Positions 52,983-61,282 of a DNA stretch of 64,000 bases are shown here, piece by piece. A program made the translations under genes and the position numbers. This stretch comes from Lachnospiraceae bacterium UBA7202 (GTDB lineage Bacteria > Bacillota > Clostridia > Lachnospirales > Lachnospiraceae): the NCBI GenBank assembly GCA_002490705.1, contig DKUO01000032.1, forward strand, positions 8,826-72,825, written 5' to 3'. Below the pieces are notes generated by a model. The model worked only from the letters and a program-made list of their open reading frames with translations, was not told the origin of the DNA and did no database searches. Position 1 is the first letter of the stretch, and the number at the start of each line of letters is the position of its first letter.

Positions 52983-54009
52983 AGCCGTTCACCTCCTCCA
53001 CAGCCAAACCTCTCTCCGTCAGATAGGCTTTCATCTTCTCCTGCACCTCCCGGTCGTCAGGCAGGCTTAAAATCATTTCGCCTCTGGCAATTCCTTCCAC
53101 ATTTTTGGTGTCCGCCCGCAGAATATTGATGGGCTGTCCGAACCGCAGCACCATATTGGCGATCACAGGCTCGAAAGAAGAATTTACGGAAAAGACGATA
53201 CGGATACAGCACTTGCCCTTCATCAGCTCCCGCTGGCGGTCCTCCAGTGTACGGCGGTCCGTGCTGTTTCCTTTTAAGATCAGTTCCTTCGCCTCCGGCG
53301 TCTTCGGGTGGGCAAAAATATCGGCAACCCGTCCCTGCTCCACCAGATGCCCCTCTCCGATAATCGCCACATGGGAACAGATCTCTCTCACCACCGACAT
53401 TTCATGGGTGATGATCACAATGGTAATGCCGTAATTTCTATTGATATCTTGTAACAGCCGCAAAATCGACTGGGTCGTGCGGGGGTCCAGAGCGCTTGTC
53501 GCCTCGTCGCAGAGCAAAATCTTCGGATTTGCGGCAAGGGCTCTCGCAATCGCCACTCTCTGCTTTTGTCCGCCGGAAAGCTGGGCGGGATAGGCCAACG
53601 CCTTCTCTGAGAGCTCCACAATCTCCAAAAGCTCCTCCGCTCGTTTTCTCGCCTCTTTTTTCTTCATGCCGCCGATCACCAGCGGAAAACAAATATTGTC
53701 TATCACATTCTTCTGCATCAACAGGTTAAAATGCTGGAAAATCATCGAGATATCCCTGCGGATTTCCCGAAGCTGACTTTCCGTCAGTGTCCCCAGTTCC
53801 CTGCCTTCAATCTCCACCGTACCGGAGGTGGGTCGCTCCAGATAATTTAAGCACCGCACCAGCGTGCTCTTGCCCGCTCCCGACATACCGATAATACCGT
53901 AGATATCGCCTGCCTGAATGGACAGCGAAATATTTTGTAAAGCCTCCACCTTGCCGTCGTCGGTCTCAAAGGTTTTGCTTAAATCCCTCACCTCAATTAT
54001 TCCTGACAT
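52972..54009 (-). CDS. metN: Methionine ABC transporter ATPase MetN
   Basis: A 345-residue ATPase with Walker A GMSGAGKST, signature LSGGQKQRV and Walker B LLCDEATSALD. The extra C-terminal 80 residues form the NIL domain, which binds methionine and shuts the transporter down when methionine is abundant. It is first in the metNI unit and has its own promoter. I see no S-box or T-box leader in the 40 bases between promoter and start. Confidence 0.94.
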   Translation of the reverse strand: MSGIIEVRDLSKTFETDDGKVEALQNISLSIQAGDIYGIIGMSGAGKSTLVRCLNYLERPTSGTVEIEGRELGTLTESQLREIRRDISMIFQHFNLLMQKNVIDNICFPLVIGGMKKKEARKRAEELLEIVELSEKALAYPAQLSGGQKQRVAIARALAANPKILLCDEATSALDPRTTQSILRLLQDINRNYGITIVIITHEMSVVREICSHVAIIGEGHLVEQGRVADIFAHPKTPEAKELILKGNSTDRRTLEDRQRELMKGKCCIRIVFSVNSSFEPVIANMVLRFGQPINILRADTKNVEGIARGEMILSLPDDREVQEKMKAYLTERGLAVEEVNGYVD

Positions 54010-54049
54010 TTTGTTTTATCCTTTCCGTGCCTCTTTTTCTCCAACGTTT

Positions 54050-54078
54050 AGTATAGTATGATCTCAGTAAAATAGCAA
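54050..54078 (-). promoter_or_regulatory. Promoter of metNI
   Basis: On the minus strand, TTGCTA (54073-54078), 17 bases, TATACT (54050-54055). Confidence 0.65.
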
Positions 54079-54173
54079 GGTTTGCACAAAACCAGATACG
54101 ATTGCCGCTCCTTTGTAAATGTTCGCCCATTGTGTTAAAATATGTCCAAGACACCGCAAATGAAGGAGAAATC

Positions 54174-55313
54174 ATGAAAATACTTTTTATAGAATGGGCA
54201 AGCTTCGGCAATGCCGACATCAAAGACGCTTTTACGAAGGAGGGCCACGAAGTGATCTGCTTCCCCTTCTCCAACAAAGACCCCCGCAAAGATGCGCAGA
54301 TCGAAGGCGCTCTCGCCACCAAACTGCGCGAAGCTATTCCTGACGCTGTTTTTTCCTTTAACTATTTTCCTCTGATCTCCAACGTATGTAAGCGGGAGGG
54401 GCTTCCCTACATTTCATGGATCTACGACAGCCCATATGTGATGCTCTACTCCTACACGGCCATCAATCCCTGCAATACCATCTACGTATTTGACCGGGCG
54501 CTGTGCCGGGAATTTCAGGAAGCCGGCATTCCAACCGTCCGCTATCTTCCCATGGCCGCAAATACGGAAAGGCTTGACGCCCTCGGTTTCCCCGAGCCTG
54601 TGTACGATGTCTCTTTTGTAGGCTCCCTTTACACCGAGTCCCATAACTTTTTTGACCGCATGGAGAATCTCTCTCCCTACGCCAAAGGCTATCTGGAAGG
54701 ACTGATGCGCGCCCAGATGCATGTGCAGGGTTATAATTTTATACAGGAATCATTGTCTCCTATTATGGGAGAGTTATATCAGGCTCTGCCGATGGACCCC
54801 AACCCGGACGGCGTGGAAACCAGAGAATATCTCTATGCCCAATATGTGATCAACCGCAAGCTTACCGGCATGGAGCGGCTCAGTCTGCTCACCGCCGTCA
54901 CCAAGCGGCACACCCTTGACCTTTTCACATTGGACCCCGCCTTCACCCTCCCCAATCTGCGCAACCACGGCACCGCTGACTACTACACGGAAATGCCCAT
55001 GGTCTTTAAAAAAAGCCGGATTAACCTGAATATCTCTCTGCGCAGCATCAAGAGCGGCATTCCTCTTCGTGCCTTTGATATCATGGGAAACGGCGGTTTC
55101 CTGTTAAGCAATTATCAGGAAGATTTTCTCGAAAACTTTACCCCCGGGGTAGACTTTGTATATTACGAAAGTGAAGAAGATCTGTTGCAGAAAATAGATT
55201 ACTACTTAGCCCACGAGGAAGAGCGGCGGGCAATCGCAAAAAATGGCCACGATAAAGTTGCCAAAGCGCATACTTATCGTGACCGCGTGCGGGAAATGCT
55301 GTCCTGCCTGTAA
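54174..55313 (+). CDS. CgeB-like glycosyltransferase
   Basis: A 379-residue protein of the CgeB/DUF3880 type, a GT-B glycosyltransferase group found in spore-coat and flagellar glycosylation loci. Marks are MKILFIEWASFGNADI at the start and the C-terminal donor-site region KSGIPLRAFDIMGNGGFLLSNYQED, followed by YYESEEDLLQKIDYYLAH. AAGGAG stands five bases before the ATG at 54174. It faces the sugar-modification genes and is 2.6 kb from the GT2-TPR cluster, so it probably belongs to the same glycan island. Donor sugar and acceptor are unknown. Confidence 0.82.
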   Translation: MKILFIEWASFGNADIKDAFTKEGHEVICFPFSNKDPRKDAQIEGALATKLREAIPDAVFSFNYFPLISNVCKREGLPYISWIYDSPYVMLYSYTAINPCNTIYVFDRALCREFQEAGIPTVRYLPMAANTERLDALGFPEPVYDVSFVGSLYTESHNFFDRMENLSPYAKGYLEGLMRAQMHVQGYNFIQESLSPIMGELYQALPMDPNPDGVETREYLYAQYVINRKLTGMERLSLLTAVTKRHTLDLFTLDPAFTLPNLRNHGTADYYTEMPMVFKKSRINLNISLRSIKSGIPLRAFDIMGNGGFLLSNYQEDFLENFTPGVDFVYYESEEDLLQKIDYYLAHEEERRAIAKNGHDKVAKAHTYRDRVREMLSCL

Positions 55314-55356
55314 ACTTGCCTGCATTTTGCAAGACAGGCAGCCGGACTTCCATCTA

Positions 55357-56253
55357 TTACCGCTTCGGTTCAAATTTTCTCGCCGGGTTTCCGACTACCG
55401 TAACGCCGGATTCCACATTCTTTGTCACAACGGCTCCCATGCCGATAAAACTGTCCGCTCCCAAAGACACCCGGTTGCGAAGCGTAGCATTCACGCCCAC
55501 ATACGTCCGCTCCCCTATGTCCACAAACCCGGCCACCGTAATTCCGGCAGTCAGTTCCGCATTTTTGTGCAGATGCGCTTCATGTCCTACATGGATCAGA
55601 CCATCCAGCTTCACATAGTCTTCCAGAATGGTGTCCCCGCATCCGCCTGCCGCCACATTATTGCAGGCGCCGATCTCCACATGGTTTCCTATGATTACCC
55701 TTCCGAGCGTGGCAATTCTTTGTTTGTTCCCCGCCTCATCCACATACATGGTAAAGCTTGTGGAACCGATCACCGCCCTCTCGTTGCAGAAAAAATCATC
55801 CCCTATCACTGCGTTTTTAATCACGCTCCCGGCCAATATTCTGGCATTCTTTCCTATCACAACGTCATGCCCGATCAAACATCCCGGTTCAATGTACGCG
55901 CCGGAACCAATCCGCACATTCTCCCCCAGATAATACCCCTCCGGTGTGAGCTGATAACTTCGTTTTGCATCCGCATTGTTTTTTTCCTGCGCGAAATGAT
56001 TGACAAACTCCGCATAGGACAGCTGGGGACTTTTACAAAACACAAAACAATTGCCCTCGCGCAGGCTGTCCTGTATTTCTATCCCCTCCTCTGCAAAGAC
56101 AAGGCAATCTCGAAGCCCCTCCAAATTTTGAATCAAATGTTCCACCTTTTTTGCCACATACATCGCCGTATGCGGTTTGGGGCTGCCGATATAGGAGACG
56201 CCGTGTACCGTAAAATTATAATTAGCATCTATCTTATTTACCGAATATTCCAT
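55357..56253 (-). CDS. LpxD-like sugar N-acyltransferase (left-handed beta-helix)
   Basis: A 298-residue protein. After an N-terminal domain of about 100 residues come many hexapeptide repeats (IGSGAYIEPGCLIGHDVVIG, then IGNHVEIGACNNVAAG and IGMGAVVTKNV) forming a left-handed beta-helix. The layout, including GLIHVGHEAHLHKNAELTAG with its likely catalytic histidines, is that of LpxD. A Gram-positive host has no lipid A, so a different amino-sugar acceptor is likely. It is last in a three-gene operon after a MaoC-like hydratase and a WlbA-like dehydrogenase, which points to acylation of a nucleotide-linked amino sugar. Confidence 0.8.
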   Translation of the reverse strand: MEYSVNKIDANYNFTVHGVSYIGSPKPHTAMYVAKKVEHLIQNLEGLRDCLVFAEEGIEIQDSLREGNCFVFCKSPQLSYAEFVNHFAQEKNNADAKRSYQLTPEGYYLGENVRIGSGAYIEPGCLIGHDVVIGKNARILAGSVIKNAVIGDDFFCNERAVIGSTSFTMYVDEAGNKQRIATLGRVIIGNHVEIGACNNVAAGGCGDTILEDYVKLDGLIHVGHEAHLHKNAELTAGITVAGFVDIGERTYVGVNATLRNRVSLGADSFIGMGAVVTKNVESGVTVVGNPARKFEPKR

Positions 56254-56266
56254 TTCCGCTCTCCCG

Positions 56267-56677
56267 TCAGTCCCCTCTCCTGTCCGCTTCTTCCCATTTC
56301 ACCGTCGTTTCTCCGTCAAGGACTGTTTCTCCTTTTTGGTTTTTGCATAAAGTTCTCAAAGTGTATTTATCTTTCGGCAGACAGTCTGTCACCGTCACGG
56401 AAACCTCTATCGAATCTCCGATATAGACCGGCCGGACATACTGAAAAGTCTGCGAGAGCAAAATCGTCCCGCTGCCCGGCAGATAATTCCCGAGAATCAT
56501 GGAAATCGCATTGGTACAAAAAAGACCGTGCGCGATTCTCTTTCCGAATCTGGACTGCTTTGCATATGCCTCGTCCAGATGAATCGGATTCCGGTCGCCC
56601 GACACCTCCGCAATCTTCTGAATGGTTTCTTCGTCGGCAACTATCACTTTTTTGTAACTGCTTCCCGTCTCCAGCAT
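56267..56677 (-). CDS. MaoC-like (R)-specific enoyl-CoA hydratase
   Basis: A 136-residue single hot-dog protein. The active-site motif is visible in VSGDRNPIHLDEAYA (Asp and His, residues about 26-34) and GKRIAHGLF. The family hydrates trans-enoyl-CoA to (R)-3-hydroxyacyl-CoA, as PhaJ does with crotonyl-CoA. Its place between a sugar dehydrogenase and an N-acyltransferase suggests it makes the acyl-CoA, for example (R)-3-hydroxybutyryl-CoA, used to decorate a sugar. That is inference from context; no fatty acid or PHA gene is near. Confidence 0.85.
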   Translation of the reverse strand: MLETGSSYKKVIVADEETIQKIAEVSGDRNPIHLDEAYAKQSRFGKRIAHGLFCTNAISMILGNYLPGSGTILLSQTFQYVRPVYIGDSIEVSVTVTDCLPKDKYTLRTLCKNQKGETVLDGETTVKWEEADRRGD

Positions 56678-56695
56678 ATTTTCTCCGTTTCAGTT

Positions 56696-57775
56696 CTAAG
56701 GCTTGGGAAATCTCCCCTGAAAATCTATCGTCGCGCATTCCTCCAGCGGGAACTTCACGCTGCATCCCTCCGCCGCCGACTTATAGATTGCCAGTACAAG
56801 CTCCAACGCTCTCTTGCCGTCCATAGCCGTCACATAAGGCTGTCTGTCATTTGTGATGGCATTGATCATATCCGCGTACAGAGGCGTATGGCCGTATCCG
56901 TACACATTCGGCGGATTCTCATGAAATTTTGCTTTCACCTCCTCGGGATCATCCAAAAGATCCGAAAACCGCCATTCCTCAATCACGTTGACAGATTGGC
57001 CACCCGCTTTGACCGTTCCCTTTTCCCCAAACAGATAAAGCGTCTCCTCCAAATTGCTGGGATAGATATCCGTCGTTCCCTCCACGATGCCATAGCTTCC
57101 GTTCTTAAACTTAATCAACGCGATCCCCATATCCTCCGCTTCAATATAATCATGGTTCAGCCTGTCCGTCATGCCGACCACCTCGTCGATCTCGCCGCCC
57201 ATCATCCAACGCAGAAGATCTATGTTGTGAATGCACTGGTTCATAAGCGCGCCGCCGTCCTGTTCCCATGTGCCGCGCCACGACGCCCTGTCGTAATATT
57301 CATGGTTTCTGCACCATCTGATATGGGCTGTCCCGTAAAACAGCCTGCCGAAGCGGTTCATATCAATGGCTTCTCTGATAATCTGTACCGATTTATTAAA
57401 CCGGTTCTGATGGCAGGCGCACACCTTCACATGCTGCGTAATCGCCGCCGCAATAATCGCATCCGCATCCGCAATAGAAAGCGCAATGGGTTTTTCTATG
57501 ATACAGTTGCAGCCATGCTCAATACAAAACAGGGCAATCTGCGCATGCTTGCCGCTCTCCGTGCAGATCGCCACCAGCTCCGGCTTCTCTGTTTCTACCA
57601 TCTCCCGATAGTCGGTATAGCGCTTCACACTCTCACCCAGTTTAAATTTCCGCACCTTATCCTCCATACAGGCCGGATCAATATCGCAGACAGCTGTCAG
57701 TTCCAATTTATTGTTCTGTGCCGCCGCAATATGATTCGGTGAAATGCGGCCGCATCCAATCAATGCATATTTCAT
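56696..57775 (-). CDS. Gfo/Idh/MocA dehydrogenase, WlbA/WbpB-like
   Basis: A 359-residue NAD-dependent sugar dehydrogenase. The Rossmann fold starts YALIGCGRISPNHIAA; EKPIALS, CHQNRFNKSVQ and GGALMNQCIHNIDLLRW are the catalytic and substrate motifs. They are closest to WlbA/WbpB, which oxidise UDP-GlcNAc-uronate at C3 in the making of 2,3-diamino sugars. The next steps would need an aminotransferase, which is not in this window, and an N-acyltransferase, which is. AAGGAG is well placed before the ATG. It is first in the operon and divergent from the GT2-TPR genes. Confidence 0.85.
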   Translation of the reverse strand: MKYALIGCGRISPNHIAAAQNNKLELTAVCDIDPACMEDKVRKFKLGESVKRYTDYREMVETEKPELVAICTESGKHAQIALFCIEHGCNCIIEKPIALSIADADAIIAAAITQHVKVCACHQNRFNKSVQIIREAIDMNRFGRLFYGTAHIRWCRNHEYYDRASWRGTWEQDGGALMNQCIHNIDLLRWMMGGEIDEVVGMTDRLNHDYIEAEDMGIALIKFKNGSYGIVEGTTDIYPSNLEETLYLFGEKGTVKAGGQSVNVIEEWRFSDLLDDPEEVKAKFHENPPNVYGYGHTPLYADMINAITNDRQPYVTAMDGKRALELVLAIYKSAAEGCSVKFPLEECATIDFQGRFPKP

Positions 57776-57905
57776 TCGTCTTCTCCTTCTTTCCTCTTTT
57801 CTCTAATATCTTACCACAAATTAAGCCTTATAGCCAAAAAAATTATTCCTCGCTGTAGCAGCTAAAATATGTTACAATAATAAAAAATATCTTCGGAGGA
57901 GCCTC

Positions 57906-58961
57906 ATGCATCCCATATCCGTATGTATTATTGCCAAAAACGAAGAATCCCGAATTGAACGCTGTCTCTCCTCGGTCAAGCCTTACGGCTTTGAAATCGT
58001 GGTGGTAGACACAGGCTCCACAGACCGAACAAAGGAAATCGCCGCCAAATATGCGGATCAAGTGCTTGATTTTACGTGGTGCGACGACTTTTCCGCCGCC
58101 AGAAACTTCTCTCTACAGGCAGCCTCCAACAACTGGATCTTCATGATAGACTGCGATGAAGCCATCAAGGAAATCGACGTGGAGGAGTTAAACTACTTCC
58201 GCAAACACCTCTCCGAGAATGTGGGGAGCGTATCAAGAGAAAATCTGGTGACGGAGAACGGCGTCCTCACCCTCAATAATATTGACTACACGGAGCGTTT
58301 TTTCAACAAAAAACTCTACCACTACACCGGTATCATCCATGAGCAGCTTACCCCCATCAGGGGCCGCGATATCTCCGCGCTTTTGCTGCACACCACTCTG
58401 GTTCACACAGGCTACGACTTGACCCCCGAGGAACGGAATGCCAAGTACCAACGCAATTTCAGCCTCCTTTTAAAACAGGCCGAGACAGATACCGAAAATC
58501 CCTATCTCTATTATCAGCTTGGAAAAAGCTGCGAGATTCTCGAAGATTATGCCCGCGCCTGCACCTATTATGATAAGGGACTGGAATTTGATCTGGATCC
58601 GGAACTGGCCTATGTGCAGGCCATGGTGGTCTCCTACGGCAATGCGCTTCTGCGCTCGGGACAGGCTGAGACCGCTCTCGGATTTGAGGGCATTTACGAC
58701 GAATTTTCCTCCGTGACGGACTTTGTCTATCTGATGGGCAATATTTATAAAGATAACGGCATGTACGAAAAAGCTCTTGCCCAATTTCAGGCAGCCCTGC
58801 AGATGCCGATCGGCAGGCAAAACGGCGCAAACTCTTTCCTGCCGCTTTACCAGTCCGGCCAGATCTTTGAAAGCCTTCACGATACGGACACTGCCCGCGC
58901 ACTCTACGAACAGTGCAGCGACTTTGCCCCCGCGGCCCGGCGTCTGGCGGCATTGAAATAA
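57906..58961 (+). CDS. GT2 glycosyltransferase with TPR domain, copy 1
   Basis: A 351-residue protein. Residues 1-100 are a GT-A family 2 domain (PISVCIIAKNEESRIERCL, then DTGSTDRT) with the acidic metal motif DCDEAIKE near residue 81. TGIIHEQL marks the acceptor side. The remaining 170 residues are TPR-like helical repeats (NPYLYYQLGKSCEILEDYAR, then YLMGNIYKDNGMYEKALAQF). SunS, which glycosylates sublancin, and flagellin glycosyltransferases share this architecture. First of four tandem paralogues; GGAGGAG precedes the ATG. It lacks the PxPL-type insert seen in copies 2 and 3. Confidence 0.88.
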   Translation: MHPISVCIIAKNEESRIERCLSSVKPYGFEIVVVDTGSTDRTKEIAAKYADQVLDFTWCDDFSAARNFSLQAASNNWIFMIDCDEAIKEIDVEELNYFRKHLSENVGSVSRENLVTENGVLTLNNIDYTERFFNKKLYHYTGIIHEQLTPIRGRDISALLLHTTLVHTGYDLTPEERNAKYQRNFSLLLKQAETDTENPYLYYQLGKSCEILEDYARACTYYDKGLEFDLDPELAYVQAMVVSYGNALLRSGQAETALGFEGIYDEFSSVTDFVYLMGNIYKDNGMYEKALAQFQAALQMPIGRQNGANSFLPLYQSGQIFESLHDTDTARALYEQCSDFAPAARRLAALK

Positions 58962-58989
58962 AAACTATCATGAGAAAAACGGAAAAACT

Positions 58990-60069
58990 ATGACTCCCAT
59001 ATCCCTATGTATCATCGGAAAAAACGAGGAAAAACATATTGAGAATTGTCTGGCGGCGCTTGCGGACTGTCCTTTTGAAATTGTCTATGTAGACACCGGA
59101 TCTACCGACCGCACAAAAGAGATTGTCAAAAACTACACCGACAACATATACGACTTCGCATGGATTGACGACTTTTCCGCCGCCAGAAATTTTGCCATGG
59201 AAAAAGCTTCTCACGAATATGTCCTTTTTCTGGACTGCGACGAATATCTGACCGATATCGACGTTCCGGCAATCACCCGGGCCGCCAAGGCCCATCCACA
59301 GGGCGTCGGCCTGCTTCTTCGCAATAACTACTATGAGGCAAACGGCACACCGACCAACTACCCTGACCGGGTGGAACGGCTTTTCTCTAAAAAGCGCTTT
59401 CACTACAAGGGAATGATCCACGAGCAGGTGGTCAAACGGGAGAATGACAACCCGATCTATGAGCGGTACGAAATCCCTCTGACCGTAGATCATGCCGGTT
59501 ACAGCGGCGGCATAGAAGCCATGCGCGAGAAAGCCGAGCGCAACAACGCCCTGCTTTTTCGGGAAATCAAAAAAAATCCCAAGGATCCTTACCTTTACTT
59601 TCAGGTGGGGCAGTCCTACAATGGCATCTATGATTATGAAAATGCCTATACCTACTACAAAAAATCCTTTGCGCTCCCCCTAAATCCTGCGGAGCCATGG
59701 GTGCAGATCATGGCTACCGCCTACATCAATGCCCTGAATCACACCGGCCGTTCCGAGGAGGCGCGGCAGTTTTTTGAACCGATCTACGCGAATTTTTCGG
59801 GGGACGCCAACTTTTATTGCAGCATGGGAAACGTGTATCTGAATCTGACTCCCCCGCAGCCTTTAAAAGCTATGGCGGAATATGTCAAAGCCCTGCAATG
59901 CCCGACCGCAAGAGAGGAGGGGGCAAACAGCTTCCTGCCCTACTACAATATCGGTCTGGTAAACGAAATGCTGGGAAACAGGGACGGTGCTCTTAGATTT
60001 TATCAGAAAGCCGCCGATCTTGGCTTTGTTCCCGCGCTGGAAAGACTCTCCGAACTAAACGACATCTGA
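58990..60069 (+). CDS. GT2 glycosyltransferase with TPR domain, copy 2
   Basis: A 359-residue paralogue, 28 bases after copy 1. The GT-A domain shows PISLCIIGKNEEKHIENCL, DTGSTDRTKEI and LDCDEYLTDID. YKGMIHEQVV follows, then TPR repeats with DPYLYFQVGQSYNGIYDYEN. It ends with FYQKAADLGFVPALERL. The ribosome site is weak (GGAAAAACT), so translation may be coupled to copy 1. Closest in the group to copy 3. Confidence 0.88.
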   Translation: MTPISLCIIGKNEEKHIENCLAALADCPFEIVYVDTGSTDRTKEIVKNYTDNIYDFAWIDDFSAARNFAMEKASHEYVLFLDCDEYLTDIDVPAITRAAKAHPQGVGLLLRNNYYEANGTPTNYPDRVERLFSKKRFHYKGMIHEQVVKRENDNPIYERYEIPLTVDHAGYSGGIEAMREKAERNNALLFREIKKNPKDPYLYFQVGQSYNGIYDYENAYTYYKKSFALPLNPAEPWVQIMATAYINALNHTGRSEEARQFFEPIYANFSGDANFYCSMGNVYLNLTPPQPLKAMAEYVKALQCPTAREEGANSFLPYYNIGLVNEMLGNRDGALRFYQKAADLGFVPALERLSELNDI

Positions 60070-60178
60070 TCGGCCTGACTACCGCCCGACCTGACCATGC
60101 CTGTCATACTGCCACTCTGCACGCCTGAAACGTGGCGTAAAAGATAAGCAAAATTATATAGAAATGAGGACAACAATC

Positions 60179-61282
60179 ATGATTCCGATTTCCGTCTGTA
60201 TCATAGGAAAAAACGAAGAAAAAAATATTGAGAAATGCCTGGAACCGCTCACCCGCTATCCCTTTGAGATCATCTATGTGGACACCGGCTCCACGGACGC
60301 GACGAGAGAACTTGCTTCCAAGTATACCGATAAGATATATGATTTTGAATGGATTGGCGATTTTTCCGCCGCCAGAAACTTTTCCCTGAGTAAGGCCAGC
60401 CACAATTACGTGCTGATTCTGGACTGCGACGAATATCTGACCGATCTGGATCTGGAGGGCCTGTACGAAGCCATCGAGACTCATCCCCGGGGAATGGTGG
60501 GACAGATCTTGCGAAAGAGTTTCTCCGATTCCCAATACCGAAAGGAATATTCCTATGATCGGGTGGACCGTCTCTTTCACAAGCGCAACTTCCACTATAT
60601 CTATCTGATCCACGAGCAGGTAGCCGATATCAAAACCGGCTACACCGATTACGCGCGCTACGACATACCCGTGGAAGTGGATCATTTTGGTTACGTGGGC
60701 ACCGACGACGAAAAACGCATCAAGGCGGAGCGCAACAACGCCCTCCTCTTTAAGGAAATTGAACAGAATCCTGAAGAACCCTACTTCTATTTTCAGATAG
60801 CGCAATCCTACAACCTGATCGACGACTACGAGAACGCCTATCTCTATTACAAGAAAGCCTTTGAACTTCCCTTGCTTTTGGAGAATGGATGGGTTCATGT
60901 GATGGCCAACAATTTTATCAACGTTATGGTGCAGACCGGAAGGGCCGCCGAGGCTTTGGAAATCTACAGTCCGGTTTATGAGGATTATGCCCACAGCCAG
61001 CAGTTCCTGTGCAGCTTTGGCGCCCTCTATCTGAACCAGAATCCGCCCCAGCCACTAAAGGCCATGATGGAGTGCGTAAAGGCGCTACAGTGCACCCCCG
61101 AAAACGAGGCAGAGGATTACAGCGGTGTGGCCCTTTTCACCATGGGCTATGCCAACGAGCTGCTGGGCAATCTCCCCGCCGCTGCTTCTTTTCTAGTGAA
61201 ATCAGCTGAAAAAGGCTATCCTCTGGCACTGGAAAAACTGGCAGAAATAAGAAAAAATATGGAAGAACGGGGGACAGTATGA
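60179..61282 (+). CDS. GT2 glycosyltransferase with TPR domain, copy 3
   Basis: A 367-residue paralogue after a 109-base gap. Motifs are PISVCIIGKNEEKNIEKCL, DTGSTDATREL, LDCDEYLTDLDL and LIHEQVADI. TPR repeats follow (EPYFYFQIAQSYNLIDDYEN). The ATG at 60179 is chosen because TGAGGA stands before it; an ATG five codons upstream lies within that site. Its end overlaps the start of copy 4 by four bases. Confidence 0.88.
   Translation: MIPISVCIIGKNEEKNIEKCLEPLTRYPFEIIYVDTGSTDATRELASKYTDKIYDFEWIGDFSAARNFSLSKASHNYVLILDCDEYLTDLDLEGLYEAIETHPRGMVGQILRKSFSDSQYRKEYSYDRVDRLFHKRNFHYIYLIHEQVADIKTGYTDYARYDIPVEVDHFGYVGTDDEKRIKAERNNALLFKEIEQNPEEPYFYFQIAQSYNLIDDYENAYLYYKKAFELPLLLENGWVHVMANNFINVMVQTGRAAEALEIYSPVYEDYAHSQQFLCSFGALYLNQNPPQPLKAMMECVKALQCTPENEAEDYSGVALFTMGYANELLGNLPAAASFLVKSAEKGYPLALEKLAEIRKNMEERGTV

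Noticed and set aside
54010..54173. S-box or T-box riboswitch before metN
   Set aside because: The promoter lies about 40 bases from the start, leaving no room for the structure, and no anti-terminator motif is visible.
55314..55356. Terminator between the CgeB-like gene and the convergent acyltransferase
   Set aside because: A TGCCTG/CAGGCA stem with a 12-base loop is present but has no U tract on either strand, so I did not list it.
55243..57742. Plus-strand frames of 527 and 404 codons opposite the acyltransferase, hydratase and dehydrogenase genes
   Set aside because: They are antisense to three well-recognised enzymes, lack ribosome sites and have no recognisable motifs; the Cys/Arg/His/Pro-rich composition is that of a reverse-complement shadow.
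60104..60994. Minus-strand frame of 296 codons opposite GT2-TPR copy 3
   Set aside because: Similar shadows occur opposite the other copies (for example 59005-59493 and 61348-61842), because the paralogues share codon patterns; the GT frame carries the real motifs.
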